A DNA stretch of 64,000 nt. It comes from Anaerolineae bacterium (GTDB lineage: Bacteria > Chloroflexota > Anaerolineae > 4572-78 > J111). The stretch is taken from assembly GCA_022071955.1 (NCBI GenBank), contig JAJVIM010000053.1, positions 1 through 64,000 on the forward strand. Reading direction: 5' to 3'. A program made the position numbers and the translations under genes. The notes beneath the pieces are model-generated. The model saw nothing but the letters and a program-made list of their open reading frames with translations. It did not search any database and had not been told where the DNA came from. Below, piece after piece: positions 16,442 to 25,540 of this stretch (the first letter of the stretch is position 1; each line of letters starts with the position of its first letter).

Positions 16442-19312
16442 TTGCAAATGACAACAACCATTAGACGCCTGATCGAAGAATCGTTCCCCCTGAAAAAAGT
16501 CTCAGAGGACTCCAAGCACGAAAAAAACGTGCGGCACGGCCACATTAGCACTCTGCACATCTGGCCGGCTCGGCGACCGCTGGCCGCCTGCCGTGCCGCG
16601 ATTATCGCCGCGCTGCTGCCCGACCCCGGCACCGAGGAGGAACGCCACGCGCTGAACAAGCGTATTGAGAAGATTACCCATTGGGGCGATGAAAACGGCC
16701 CAGAGTTAGATAACTTTCGCCGGGAAATCCGTGATGCGTTTGGCGGCCGAGCGCCGCGAGTGTTGGATATGTTCGCCGGCGGGGGCGCGATTCCACTGGA
16801 AGCGATGCGCCTGGGTTGCGATGTGACTGCTATTGACTACAACCCGGTAGCCTGGTTCATCCTCAAATGCACTCTCGAATTTCCGCAACGATTGGCCGGG
16901 AAGACCTGGCCGCTGCCGGCAAAGGATGGCAGCGATGTTCGCCAGGCTGATACGCCGCAGCTTTCAATGTTCAGCGAAGCCGAAACCGGGCCGGCCGGTA
17001 CGCTGGCCGACCACGTGCGCTATTGGGGCGAGTGGGTGCTGGACAGGGCGCGGGCGGAGTTAACCGACTTCTACCCCACCGTTGACAGCCAACCGACGGT
17101 GGCCTACTTGTGGGCGCGAACTGTTCCCTGCCCCGACCCGGCCTGCGGCGCAGAAGTGCCGCTGCTGAAAACATTGTGGCTCAATAATAAAGCCGAGAAA
17201 ACGATGCCGGATACACCGGAAAACCGCGCCCGGCCTGATTTTTTGCGCGTCAAGCGTACCAAAAACAGCAGCCGGGTGGTCATCAACGGGCGGCGGGCGC
17301 TGCGCCTGGTTCCCGACCCGGACAAGCATCGGGTTGACTTTGAAATCTGGGCGCCCGGGCCGAAAGACAAAGTGCCGGATGGCACGATGTCCGGGGCCAA
17401 GTCGCAATGCCCGGTGTGTGGCGTCAACCTGACCCCGGATTACATCAAGGGCTGCGGCCACGCCGGTAAGCTGGGGGCGCGTATGACCTGTGTGGTAGTA
17501 GACGCCGGCTGGGGCAAGGATTACCGCCTGCCCACGCCGGAAGAAGAAGCGGCGGCGCGAAACGCGGCAGAAGCATTGCCGGCAGCTGCCGCGCAGATTC
17601 CCTATGGCCTGCCTACCGAGCCATTGCCCGAAAGCGGCACTTCGGGCGCGGGGAGAGCCTTTACCGTGCCACTTTACGGCTTCAAAACCTGGGCCGACCT
17701 CTTTACCCCCCGCCAGCTTTTAGCCCTGGTGACGTTTGCGAAGTGGACTCGCGCCGCCCGTGAGGAGATGCGCCGGGTCGGGTATGATGAGGATTGGATT
17801 GAGGCAATTGAAGGATATTTAGCAATTTTGATTGACAGACTAGCAAACTACAGTAGTACCATCTGTATCTGGGAATCTGTTGCAGGTGAAATCAAGCAAA
17901 CTTTCTTACGATATGCTTTGCCGATTACTTGGGACTTCGCGGAAAGTAATCCAACACTAACACTTAACAGATATTACTTGGGTGCATTAGACTCTGTTTA
18001 TAGAGTTCTACTCCACGTACTTAACTCAACCACAATGGCGCCCCATCCAATCGTCAAAAATGTCAGTGCAACAAATCCGAATAAAGCCACAGAAGAAATT
18101 GATATTATTGTTACCGACCCTCCCTATTATGATGCAATTCCGTATGCTGATTTAGCCGATTTCTTCTATGTTTGGCTTCGTCACACGATTGGTGATCGAT
18201 ACCCAAACGAATTTGCATCGCCTCTAGCTCAAAAGACGGATGAACTGGTCCAACAAAGTAAAAAGGATAAGGTGGGTCAAAAAGGAAAAGCCGAGTACGA
18301 AGCCGGGATGGCAACTGCTTTTCGTTGTGCCCGGGAAATTCTGGCACCCAATGGGCGTATGGTTATTGTTTTTGCCCACAAAGACCCCGATGCTTGGGAA
18401 ACGTTAGTCACCAGTATGATACAAGCAGGCTTTACCGTTATTGCCTCTTGGCCCATTGATACTGAGATGCCCGGTGGTGTTAGAAATTTAAATCGTGCCT
18501 CTCTCGCCTCCTCCATCTGGCTGGTCTGCCGCAAGCGCCCGGCGGAAGCCGGCGTGGGCCGCTACGCCGCCGTCAAGCGGGCTATGCAGGAGCGCATTAC
18601 CGAGCGATTGCGCTACTTCTGGGACATTGGTATCAGTGGGCCGGACTTTGTGTGGGCCGCTGTCGGCCCGGCTTTGGAATCCTACTCGGCCTACAACGAA
18701 GTGCGCCGGCTGGATGGCCAGCCCTTCACCGTCAGCGATTTCCTCAAGGAAGTACGGCGGATGGTGGCTGACTTTGCGCTGGGGCAGATTTTAGGCGGAC
18801 GCTCCACCGAAGGCGTGGATGAGTGGACCCGCTACTACCTGATGCACCGCACCTACTTTGGCCTGGATGACGCGCCGGTGGGCGAGTGTCTGATGCTGGC
18901 CCAGGGTTACGGCCTTGATTTCAACGAAATACGTGGGGCGCGAGGCTTCATCACCAAAGGCGGCGGCAGTGACGTGCGGCTGACGAAGTGGGACGAGCGC
19001 ACCCGCGACGATTTGGGCCAGGCCCATCCCGGCGGCGGGCTGCCCCAGATTGATATGCTGCACCGGCTGCTGCATCTGTGGGCTATCGGCAAGCTGGACG
19101 ATGTGAACGATTACGCCGTCACCACCGGCCTGCGCCAAAACGAACTCTTTTGGGCGGTCGCGCAGGCTATTCTGGAAATGGCTACCCCCAACAGCCGGGA
19201 ACGGGCGTTGCTGGAAGCGGTGGTGGCCTGGGGCCGGGGGCAAACGGTAGAAGCCGTCAAACCACAGCAGATAGATTTTTCAAGCGATTTTGGGAGGAAT
19301 AAAAATGAATGA
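16442..19312 (+). CDS. DUF1156 adenine-specific DNA methylase
   Basis: This is a 956-aa methyltransferase with the DUF1156 N-terminus (ESFPLKKVSEDSKHEKNVRHG). The SAM-binding motif VLDMFAGGGAIPLEA lies near 110 and the N6-adenine catalytic motif TDPPYYDAIPYADL near 558. Zinc-ribbon-like cysteine pairs lie between them (CPDPACG and CPVCG...CGHAG). The TTG at 16442 has AGGA 6 nt upstream; ATG at 16448 is the alternative. It probably marks host DNA for the neighbouring helicase and DUF499 ATPase. The gene is a composition mosaic: about 17810-18500, which includes the catalytic motif, is visibly AT-richer than both flanks. Confidence 0.87.
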   Translation: MQMTTTIRRLIEESFPLKKVSEDSKHEKNVRHGHISTLHIWPARRPLAACRAAIIAALLPDPGTEEERHALNKRIEKITHWGDENGPELDNFRREIRDAFGGRAPRVLDMFAGGGAIPLEAMRLGCDVTAIDYNPVAWFILKCTLEFPQRLAGKTWPLPAKDGSDVRQADTPQLSMFSEAETGPAGTLADHVRYWGEWVLDRARAELTDFYPTVDSQPTVAYLWARTVPCPDPACGAEVPLLKTLWLNNKAEKTMPDTPENRARPDFLRVKRTKNSSRVVINGRRALRLVPDPDKHRVDFEIWAPGPKDKVPDGTMSGAKSQCPVCGVNLTPDYIKGCGHAGKLGARMTCVVVDAGWGKDYRLPTPEEEAAARNAAEALPAAAAQIPYGLPTEPLPESGTSGAGRAFTVPLYGFKTWADLFTPRQLLALVTFAKWTRAAREEMRRVGYDEDWIEAIEGYLAILIDRLANYSSTICIWESVAGEIKQTFLRYALPITWDFAESNPTLTLNRYYLGALDSVYRVLLHVLNSTTMAPHPIVKNVSATNPNKATEEIDIIVTDPPYYDAIPYADLADFFYVWLRHTIGDRYPNEFASPLAQKTDELVQQSKKDKVGQKGKAEYEAGMATAFRCAREILAPNGRMVIVFAHKDPDAWETLVTSMIQAGFTVIASWPIDTEMPGGVRNLNRASLASSIWLVCRKRPAEAGVGRYAAVKRAMQERITERLRYFWDIGISGPDFVWAAVGPALESYSAYNEVRRLDGQPFTVSDFLKEVRRMVADFALGQILGGRSTEGVDEWTRYYLMHRTYFGLDDAPVGECLMLAQGYGLDFNEIRGARGFITKGGGSDVRLTKWDERTRDDLGQAHPGGGLPQIDMLHRLLHLWAIGKLDDVNDYAVTTGLRQNELFWAVAQAILEMATPNSRERALLEAVVAWGRGQTVEAVKPQQIDFSSDFGRNKNE

Positions 19313-19607
19313 TTCCCAAACCGCCGCCGGCATTCCCTACAGTCTGCGGCCTTGTTTTCAGGAGTACGATATTGACCAGCTTGACCCGCAACAACACCGC
19401 GACCTGATTATTGAACGGACGCTGGCTTACGGCAACCGGCAGGAAGTGCGCTGGCTGCTGGAAACTTATAGCCGGGCACGGATTGTCGGCTGGCTTGAAA
19501 CATTAGGGGGGCACCGCCTGACCTGGCGGCGTTACAACCTGTGGTGTGTACTGCTAAATATGCCGCCGGCCCGCCGGCCGACAGGAGCAAGAATATGGCC
19601 GTACTAG
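19305..19607 (+). CDS. DUF6922-like putative antitoxin
   Basis: This is a 100-aa protein with the pattern LRPCFQEYDIDQLDPQQHRD followed by a tryptophan-rich helical region, which resembles DUF6922 proteins encoded next to AbiEii-type toxins. The ATG at 19305 has GGAGG 7 nt upstream. The gene overlaps the methylase end by 8 nt and the next gene by 13 nt, so all three may be co-translated. It is probably the antitoxin partner of the following nucleotidyltransferase. The assignment rests on pattern memory and context. Confidence 0.6.
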   Translation: MNDSQTAAGIPYSLRPCFQEYDIDQLDPQQHRDLIIERTLAYGNRQEVRWLLETYSRARIVGWLETLGGHRLTWRRYNLWCVLLNMPPARRPTGARIWPY

Positions 19608-20272
19608 ACCCAACTCATTGGCAAACCATTACCCCGGAAATGCGCAAAACACTGCGGCTGATCGGGCAGCAGTCGTTTGTCCAACGTTTTTACCTGGCCG
19701 GCGGCACCGCCTTAGCCCTGCGGCTGGGGCATCGGCGCTCGGTAGACCTCGATTTTTTCTCGGCCACCGATGAAGTGACGCGTAAAAGTAGGCAGGAAAT
19801 CCTGGCAGCGCTGGCCTCTCTGTCGCCCCAGGCGCTGGAGGATACGGACGGCAATCTGCTGCTGGAAGTAGCCGGGCTGCACGTTGGCTTTTTTGGCTAC
19901 GGCTACCCGCTGCTTGAGCCAACCGCCACCGTTGAAAATGTGCCGGTCGCTTCGGTCACAGACATTGGCCTGATGAAGCTGGACGCACTGATCAGCCGGG
20001 GCAGCCGGAAAGATTTTTATGACCTGTATGTCATCGCCCAGAAGATTTCTTTGCCAACTCTGCTAAATCTGGGCGAAACCAAATACCCCTATGCCCGGGA
20101 TTTTGAGTTGATGGCCATTGAAAGCCTGGTGCTGTTTGAAAATGCTGACCGGGATGTGCAACCGACGCTGTTCATTGATGTTGCCTGGGAAGAAGTGCGC
20201 CAATTCTTCATTAGTCAGGCCCAGGCGCTCAGTGAAAGCTGGTTTGGCAATGCACTCAACGATCATTCCTGA
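19595..20272 (+). CDS. AbiEii-family nucleotidyltransferase toxin
   Basis: This is a 225-aa protein with the nucleotidyltransferase signature GGTALALRLGHRRSVDLDFF (near 35-55), in which the DLD motif is the metal site, and a later ISRGSRKDFYDLY motif. Both are typical of the AbiEii/AbiGii toxin family, which includes tRNA-modifying abortive-infection toxins. The ATG at 19595 has AGGAG upstream and lies inside the end of the putative antitoxin gene. An IS605-type element follows directly and separates this pair from the DUF499 gene. Confidence 0.8.
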   Translation: MAVLDPTHWQTITPEMRKTLRLIGQQSFVQRFYLAGGTALALRLGHRRSVDLDFFSATDEVTRKSRQEILAALASLSPQALEDTDGNLLLEVAGLHVGFFGYGYPLLEPTATVENVPVASVTDIGLMKLDALISRGSRKDFYDLYVIAQKISLPTLLNLGETKYPYARDFELMAIESLVLFENADRDVQPTLFIDVAWEEVRQFFISQAQALSESWFGNALNDHS

Positions 20273-20284
20273 AATTCAATAGCT

Positions 20285-20420
20285 CAAAACGAGGTAACGT
20301 TTGTCAACAACCTCCAGTTAAAGCCGGGGGCTTGTCCCTAACCTGCGCTCACCATGACCCCCAGCGGAGGCCATAGTGAGCGAAGTTGAGACGTTTGGCA
20401 GGTTGACAACTGCCCGACGG
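20285..20420 (-). ncRNA. probable TnpB guide RNA (omega/reRNA) region
   Basis: TnpB nucleases use an RNA made from the 3' end of tnpB through the transposon right end, with the guide lying just outside the element. Here that is the stretch around 20285-20420 read on the minus strand. It includes a GC-rich hairpin (20310-20335). The precise scaffold and guide boundary are not determined. Confidence 0.3.
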
Positions 20421-21454
20421 CTGATATTAACCGCCGCGTTGGTGTCAGCATTAGCAGCATAATGGCAGGACACACAGAGGAAAGAGCTTTGAGACTTTCG
20501 ATTACGTTTGTTAACGCAACCGCATACGGGGCAGGTACGGGAGGTGTTTTTGGGATCAACTTCAAGCAAGGGAATCCCGGCCAATTCAGCTTTGTAACTG
20601 ATAAAGCCTTTGAGTTGGAAAAACGACCAGCTATACAGATTATCACGCTGCCCGCGACGAACCGTAACCCTGTCACGGATGCCGGTCAACTTCTCGACGG
20701 CAATCGCTCTATTCGTGTCTTTCGCGGTTTTGACAATCTGTTTACTGATAACGTGGTTGGTATCTGTGGCAAAGCGGCGCTCTTTACCGGAGAGTTTTTT
20801 AAGACGGCGTTTGGCAGACTTGGTGCCTTTACTCTGCAATTTCTTACGCAGACGGCGGTGACGGTGACGGACATTGTTAATCTGATTACCGGCGAAAGTC
20901 TGACCATCGCTGGTGGCGGCAATGGTGACAATGCCCAGGTCAACCCCCAGCACGTCTTCAACATCAGCCGGTTCCGGTGTCTCTTTTTCGCAGGTGGCAA
21001 ACAGATAAAAAACACCGTTCACTATCCCCAGATCAGTTTCGCCGTGTTGATGTTTGAGCAATTCAAGCTGGCCCGCCCCGGCCAGAAACGGGATAGTCAA
21101 CCGGCCCTGAGTGGTCCAGAGGCTAACAGTCCGGCGGTCAACGTACCACTTGAGGATGCGGTCATCGTAAGCAATCGAGCCGTGGGGGTTGAAAGTGCGT
21201 TGGGTTTTCCGGTCAAGTTTGTAACTGTCAGTAACCTTGCTGATGCAACGCACCACTATTTGAGCCGACAGGCCGGAAGATTCACGGATGGGATAGTAGG
21301 TCAGCTTGTGGAGTTTAAACTGGTTAAACGTTTTTGTCTCCCAGGCAACCTGGCTGATCTGGTCACAAGCATTATTGGCTTTTTCCAGAGTTTCAAGCAG
21401 GGCCTGGTGCTGCGCCGGGGTGGTTTGCAATTTGACTTTGGCCGTGAGTTTCAT
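20318..21454 (-). CDS. tnpB: TnpB RNA-guided nuclease (IS605 family)
   Basis: This is a 378-aa TnpB. The RuvC-like residues are present: D172 in GVDLGIVTIA, E254 in IAVEKL, and D337 in AANADTNAA. The zinc-finger cysteines are CPVCG (308, 311) and CVSC (327, 330). An intact catalytic triad predicts an active RNA-guided nuclease that helps keep the element at its site after excision. The initiating ATG is at 21454, with a promoter-like pair directly upstream. Confidence 0.9.
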   Translation of the reverse strand: MKLTAKVKLQTTPAQHQALLETLEKANNACDQISQVAWETKTFNQFKLHKLTYYPIRESSGLSAQIVVRCISKVTDSYKLDRKTQRTFNPHGSIAYDDRILKWYVDRRTVSLWTTQGRLTIPFLAGAGQLELLKHQHGETDLGIVNGVFYLFATCEKETPEPADVEDVLGVDLGIVTIAATSDGQTFAGNQINNVRHRHRRLRKKLQSKGTKSAKRRLKKLSGKERRFATDTNHVISKQIVKTAKDTNRAIAVEKLTGIRDRVTVRRGQRDNLYSWSFFQLKGFISYKAELAGIPLLEVDPKNTSRTCPVCGCVNKRNRKSQSSFLCVSCHYAANADTNAAVNISRRAVVNLPNVSTSLTMASAGGHGERRLGTSPRL

Positions 21455-21460
21455 AGAACA

Positions 21461-21490
21461 ATTGTACTACAATGTCAAACATTTGACAAT
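21461..21490. promoter_or_regulatory. overlapping divergent promoters for tnpA and tnpB
   Basis: Between the two starts lies a perfect inverted repeat TGTCAAA-CA-TTTGACA (21473-21488). On the minus strand TTGTCA and TACAAT are 17 nt apart and point to tnpB, predicting a nearly leaderless mRNA. On the plus strand TTGTAC and GACAAT are also 17 nt apart and point to tnpA. The two face-to-face promoters would exclude each other. Confidence 0.35.
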
Positions 21491-21505
21491 CTCACGGAGC
21501 AAAAG

Positions 21506-21928
21506 ATGGACCAGAAAAACAGAATTATCGAACTCAGAAGCACCAAAGGGGCAGCTTACAATCTTAACTATCACCTGGTCTGGTGTCCAAAATACCGCCG
21601 CAAAATTCTGACCGGGCTAATTGCCAGCCGTTTGAGCGAGCTGTTCAAAGAGATAGCCGAAAAGTGGCAGGTTCAGATCATCGCTCAGGAGGTAATGCCC
21701 GACCACGTCCACCTGTTTATCAGCGCCCCACCCAAGTACAGCCCGGCAAAACTTGCCCAGTTATTTAAAGGCACAACCTCCTACGTTTTGCCTCTTGAGT
21801 TTCCAGAGGTTAAAAAGGTGATTTACAAGGCGGGGACGCTGTGGAGTCCTGGCTACTATGCAGGGACAGCCGGAAATGCGAGCGCCGCAACCAGCCGAAG
21901 GTACATTGAAGAGTGTCAGAAGATTTAA
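21506..21928 (+). CDS. tnpA: TnpA Y1 transposase (IS200/IS605)
   Basis: This is a 140-aa single-strand transposase. It has the HUH metal motif HVHLF (H67, H69) and the catalytic tyrosine in RRYIEEC (Y133), with the typical segment LWSPGYYAGT before it. The start ATG 21506 has GGAG about 7 nt upstream. A much longer in-frame extension leftwards exists, but it is antisense to tnpB and was rejected. Both key motifs are intact, so the element may be mobile. Confidence 0.88.
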   Translation: MDQKNRIIELRSTKGAAYNLNYHLVWCPKYRRKILTGLIASRLSELFKEIAEKWQVQIIAQEVMPDHVHLFISAPPKYSPAKLAQLFKGTTSYVLPLEFPEVKKVIYKAGTLWSPGYYAGTAGNASAATSRRYIEECQKI

Positions 21929-21941
21929 CGACAGCTTGACT

Positions 21942-21968
21942 TTTGCGGGGGCATGATGCCCCCGCAAA
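21942..21968. repeat. perfect GC-rich palindrome at IS end
   Basis: This is a 27-nt palindrome with 13-nt arms around one base, 14 nt after the tnpA stop. It fits a left-end recognition hairpin of an IS200/IS605 element and could also stop transcription. Confidence 0.6.
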
Positions 21969-21995
21969 CAACCAAACTTTAGAGAGGAGGCTAAA

Positions 21996-22065
21996 AGGCT
22001 TGCTCCTCCCCCGGCACGACCCGCACCTGCGGTGGGGCAGGTGTGCCGGGGGTTTCTGCAAGCCT
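21996..22065. repeat. 70-nt three-tier hairpin upstream of the DUF499 gene
   Basis: Three nested stems stack on one axis: 21996-22003 with 22058-22065, 22008-22017 with 22043-22052, and 22025-22030 with 22037-22042. The structure ends 8 nt before the DUF499 ATG at 22074, which lacks a clear ribosome binding site. It is either part of the IS end or a leader structure that controls the ATPase gene. Confidence 0.5.
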
Positions 22066-22073
22066 GAAAAACT

Positions 22074-25000
22074 ATGACCACCCAACCCTGGCATCAACTC
22101 TGTCAAATCCGTGAAGATGTCCGCAGCGGCAGCCTGTCGCTGGATGAATTTGCCGCCGACCTGAACGATACCCGAACCGGCGCTGCGCCGGCAGTTTACC
22201 GTGATCCGGCGCTCTTTTTTGACCGCACCTACCCCACCTACCAGATGAAAAGCCTGGCCGCCGAGGTGTTGAAGCGGCTGAACGGTGAGCAAGGCAAGCC
22301 GGTCTTGTGGCTGCAAGTCACCTATGGCGGCGGCAAAACCCACACCCTGATCTCGCTGCTGCACCTGGCCGAGCGGGGACGGGACTTTGCCCAGCAGCGT
22401 ACCGTGGCTGAGTTTGCCGCCTTTGCCGGCCTGTCCCAGCTTCCCCAGGCGCGGGTGGCGCTGCTGCCCTGCGATAAATTTGACGTGAAAGAGGGGCTGG
22501 AAGTCTATGGCCCGACCGGCGACAAGCGGCGCGTCAAGACCTTGTGGGGAGCATTGGCTTACCAGTTGGCCGGTGATGCGGGCTACGCCCGGCTAAAAGG
22601 CCACGATGACGATTTTACCGTGCCTGCCGAGCCGATTCTGGTTGACCTGCTCAAAGCACCGCAAGCCGATGGATTGGGCAGCCTGGTATTGGTGGATGAG
22701 GCGGTCTGGTACTACCGAGCGTTGGTTAATGACAGTCCCAAGATGTTGGGAACTATCAAGGATTTCTATCAGGTACTTACCCAGGCAGCGGCCAAAGTGA
22801 ATCGGGCGGCGCTGGTAGCGGCGCTGATTGCTTCCAGAGTTGAGGCCCGCGACACGACCGGGACGCAATGTCTCGAAGCCCTGCACGATGTCTTTCAGCG
22901 TGTGGCCGAGCCAATTGAGCCGGTGGTTAGCGATGACGTGGCCGAAGTGCTGCGCCGCCGGTTATTTGAAAGCGTGGCCGGCCCTACCGAGCGACAGTCA
23001 GCCATTGATGGCGTGATGGCCGCAATGCAGCGACTGCCGGTGCGCGACGCCCAACGCGACCAGGCCGCTTACAACCGCTGGCGCGACAGCTACCCCTTCC
23101 ACCCTGATCTGATCGGCGTGCTGTACCAGAAATGGACGCAGTTGGGCCGCTTTCAACGCACCCGGGGGGCGCTGCGCCTTCTGGCTTCGGCGCTGCGGGA
23201 AAGCGATGGGCAAGACCCGGTCCCGGTCATTGGCCCTGGTGCGCTGCTGCCCTACACCCAGGTTAACGGGATTTCACCGGCGCTTAATGAACTGATTGAG
23301 GTATGCGACGAAGGCGGCAAGTGGAAGCCGATCCTGCTGGGCGAATTGGAGCGAGTACGTGAAATTCAAGCTGGCTTGCCCCACCTCAAACAACGAGAAC
23401 TGGAGCAGGCAGTGGTGGCCACTTTCCTGCACTCTCAACCCGCTGGCCAACGGGCGGCCCAAACCGACCTGCTGGCGCTGCTGGTTCATCCCGCCATTGA
23501 CGCGGCCTCTCAGGAAGAAGGGCTGGGCAAGTGGCGTGGGCGGTCGTGGTTCCTGGTGGATAACCCGGATGTGTGGCAATTGGGCATCAACCCCAACCTG
23601 ACCAGTATGCACTTGCAGGCGATGGACTGGATAAGTGAGCCGGATATTGAGGATGAACTGGCGCGGCGCATCAAAGCGGTTCGCAACCTGACCGCTGCTG
23701 ATTCCGGCGTGGAAGTGCATACGCTGCCAGAAAGCTACCGGGCCGTGAGCGATGATACCACGCTGCGCTATGTCATACTTGGACCCAAATACGCGGTTGA
23801 ACCGGGTAAACCGCTGCCGGTCGCGGTGGAGGATTATTTCAACAAAAAAACTGACGCGCCCAATTCACGCATCTATCGCAATAATCTGCTGGTGCTGCTG
23901 CCGGAAGTCTCACGGCTGGCGGCGCTGCGGGAACAGGTGCGGCGCTGGTTAGGCTGGCAGCGACTGGAGCAACCGGATACGATCAAGCTGCTGACAGATA
24001 ACCAGAGAAAACAACTGGAGCAAAAGAAGAAAGAGGCCACCAATGGGCTGCCGGAGGCGATGGTGGGCGCGTATAACATTCTGGCCGCCGTCAACGAACA
24101 GGGGCAGGTTGAAGCCCAAACCCTGCGGGCCGACCCGGCGATGCCCGGCACCCCCTTTGAACGCATCAAGTTTATGCTAACCGAGGAAGAGCGGCTGCTG
24201 ACCACTACCCTTGATCCCGACCTGATTTTACCCGGCAGTTACCTCAATCTGTGGGGTGAAGGGCAGACTACCCGTAAGGTCTCCGATCTGATGACCGCCT
24301 TCGGTCAATTCCCCCGCCTGCCCCGCCTGCTGCGTCCGGACGCGATGTATGACACCTTGCAGCGCGGGGTTGAGGCTGGGGCGCTGGTGCTGCGTCTGCC
24401 GCGAAGTGATGGCTCTGTCCGAACATGGTGGCGCATTGCGCCCGACAGTGACACGTTGCGCCATACGGAAATGGAAGTGCAGCCGCTGCCGTTGGCCGAA
24501 CTGCGCTATCTGAATGTGGAACTGTTGGCCCCTGACCGGCTGCCCGGTTTGTGGCCTGCCGGCGGTCAGTTTTTAACGATAGGAATACTGCGGGCCTACT
24601 TTGACGGCAAACAAGCGCCTCGCCTGGCTGCGGGCGCGGTGGTGGATGATGCCGTGAAGCAAGCGGTGCTGCGGGGACAGCTAATGGCTCGCGTGCCGGC
24701 ATTGGGTATCAGCGTCTTCCGCGAAGAATTGCTTGAATTGGGTGACACAGTTGAACTTTGGCCTGCGCCGGCTGCTATCTCGGCGGCCAATCTAACGCCG
24801 CAGGCCCAACCTGATGCCTGGCAGAACGGGGAAGCATCGTTATCAGCGGTGGTAAGTGGCCTTGAAGCCCAGCGGGGTTACGCTCTGCCCTGGGCGTTGG
24901 TGCGCGACGCGGTTGACGAGGCGCTGCGACTACGGCTGTTTGAATTGGCAGGTGGCGCGTGGCCCTGTTCGCCGGCGGCGATGGCTGAAGTCAAGTTCCG

Positions 25001-25460
25001 GCTCATTGAGAAGATTGAACTGCCGGTGGAGATGGTGGTCAAGGCGTTTGAACATCTGGGGCGGCCGGCACCGACCTTGAGGGAGATCAAAGAGACGATT
25101 GAGCAGAGTTTCCTGAACCGCATTGTGCCGCTGGACTTGTTTATCCAAAAAGCAAAAGAGGCTATTCAGCACGGGCTGCTGGTCGAGGTGGACCCGGCGC
25201 GAGGGTTGAACCAGGTGTCTGACCCGCTGGCGGTGCAGGTGCGGCAGCCGGATACGGCGCTGGTGGCCGAAACGTTGTTGGACATCGCTGACCTGACGGG
25301 GTTGACGGGCCTGGCGGAAGAACTGTTGATGACTGCGCCGGAGTTGGTCTATGGCGTACGGGTGACGCTGACGGCCGCCGGGCCGAAACCTGCGGCAGAA
25401 ACGGTGCAGAAACTCAACAAAGCGTTGGAGAAGATCAAGGCCGGGTGGCAGTTGAAGTAG
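22074..25460 (+). CDS. DUF499 AAA-type ATPase
   Basis: This is a 1128-aa protein with the DUF499 N-terminus and the P-loop variant TYGGGKTHTLISLLHLAERG (near 82-101). A Walker-B-like strand LVLVDEAVWYY lies near 206. DUF499 ATPases are commonly encoded beside DUF1156 methylases and helicases in defence loci, as here. The ATPase probably senses or remodels foreign DNA or a phage component, but the exact role is not known to me. Its 3' end is duplicated in decayed form at 27241-27375, beyond the next gene. Confidence 0.85.
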   Translation: MTTQPWHQLCQIREDVRSGSLSLDEFAADLNDTRTGAAPAVYRDPALFFDRTYPTYQMKSLAAEVLKRLNGEQGKPVLWLQVTYGGGKTHTLISLLHLAERGRDFAQQRTVAEFAAFAGLSQLPQARVALLPCDKFDVKEGLEVYGPTGDKRRVKTLWGALAYQLAGDAGYARLKGHDDDFTVPAEPILVDLLKAPQADGLGSLVLVDEAVWYYRALVNDSPKMLGTIKDFYQVLTQAAAKVNRAALVAALIASRVEARDTTGTQCLEALHDVFQRVAEPIEPVVSDDVAEVLRRRLFESVAGPTERQSAIDGVMAAMQRLPVRDAQRDQAAYNRWRDSYPFHPDLIGVLYQKWTQLGRFQRTRGALRLLASALRESDGQDPVPVIGPGALLPYTQVNGISPALNELIEVCDEGGKWKPILLGELERVREIQAGLPHLKQRELEQAVVATFLHSQPAGQRAAQTDLLALLVHPAIDAASQEEGLGKWRGRSWFLVDNPDVWQLGINPNLTSMHLQAMDWISEPDIEDELARRIKAVRNLTAADSGVEVHTLPESYRAVSDDTTLRYVILGPKYAVEPGKPLPVAVEDYFNKKTDAPNSRIYRNNLLVLLPEVSRLAALREQVRRWLGWQRLEQPDTIKLLTDNQRKQLEQKKKEATNGLPEAMVGAYNILAAVNEQGQVEAQTLRADPAMPGTPFERIKFMLTEEERLLTTTLDPDLILPGSYLNLWGEGQTTRKVSDLMTAFGQFPRLPRLLRPDAMYDTLQRGVEAGALVLRLPRSDGSVRTWWRIAPDSDTLRHTEMEVQPLPLAELRYLNVELLAPDRLPGLWPAGGQFLTIGILRAYFDGKQAPRLAAGAVVDDAVKQAVLRGQLMARVPALGISVFREELLELGDTVELWPAPAAISAANLTPQAQPDAWQNGEASLSAVVSGLEAQRGYALPWALVRDAVDEALRLRLFELAGGAWPCSPAAMAEVKFRLIEKIELPVEMVVKAFEHLGRPAPTLREIKETIEQSFLNRIVPLDLFIQKAKEAIQHGLLVEVDPARGLNQVSDPLAVQVRQPDTALVAETLLDIADLTGLTGLAEELLMTAPELVYGVRVTLTAAGPKPAAETVQKLNKALEKIKAGWQLK

Positions 25461-25540
25461 ATGAAGACTTTGATTGTCGCTCTGTAAAACTGTATCCATT
25501 AACTTTGCCGTTTTTGTGAGATATATGCGGTGCTGACACC

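Larger units (their letters stand above)
20280..21970. mobile_element. IS200/IS605-type element with divergent tnpA and tnpB
   Basis: The element carries tnpB on the minus strand and tnpA on the plus strand, starting 51 bp apart. An imperfect hairpin lies just beyond the tnpB end (20310-20335) and a perfect 27-nt palindrome beyond the tnpA end (21942-21968). These elements use subterminal hairpins instead of inverted repeats, so the exact ends cannot be fixed by eye. Both genes look intact. The element sits between the AbiE-like pair and the DUF499 gene, so it probably split an older operon. Confidence 0.8.

Noticed and set aside
20462..21505. Long in-frame extension upstream of tnpA
   Set aside because: It is wholly antisense to the intact tnpB gene. 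The Y1 transposase domain begins right after ATG 21506, which has a ribosome binding site.
9935..25460. Classical DISARM system
   Set aside because: No DUF1998 (DrmB) gene and no DrmA-type helicase were found. Only DISARM-like parts are present.
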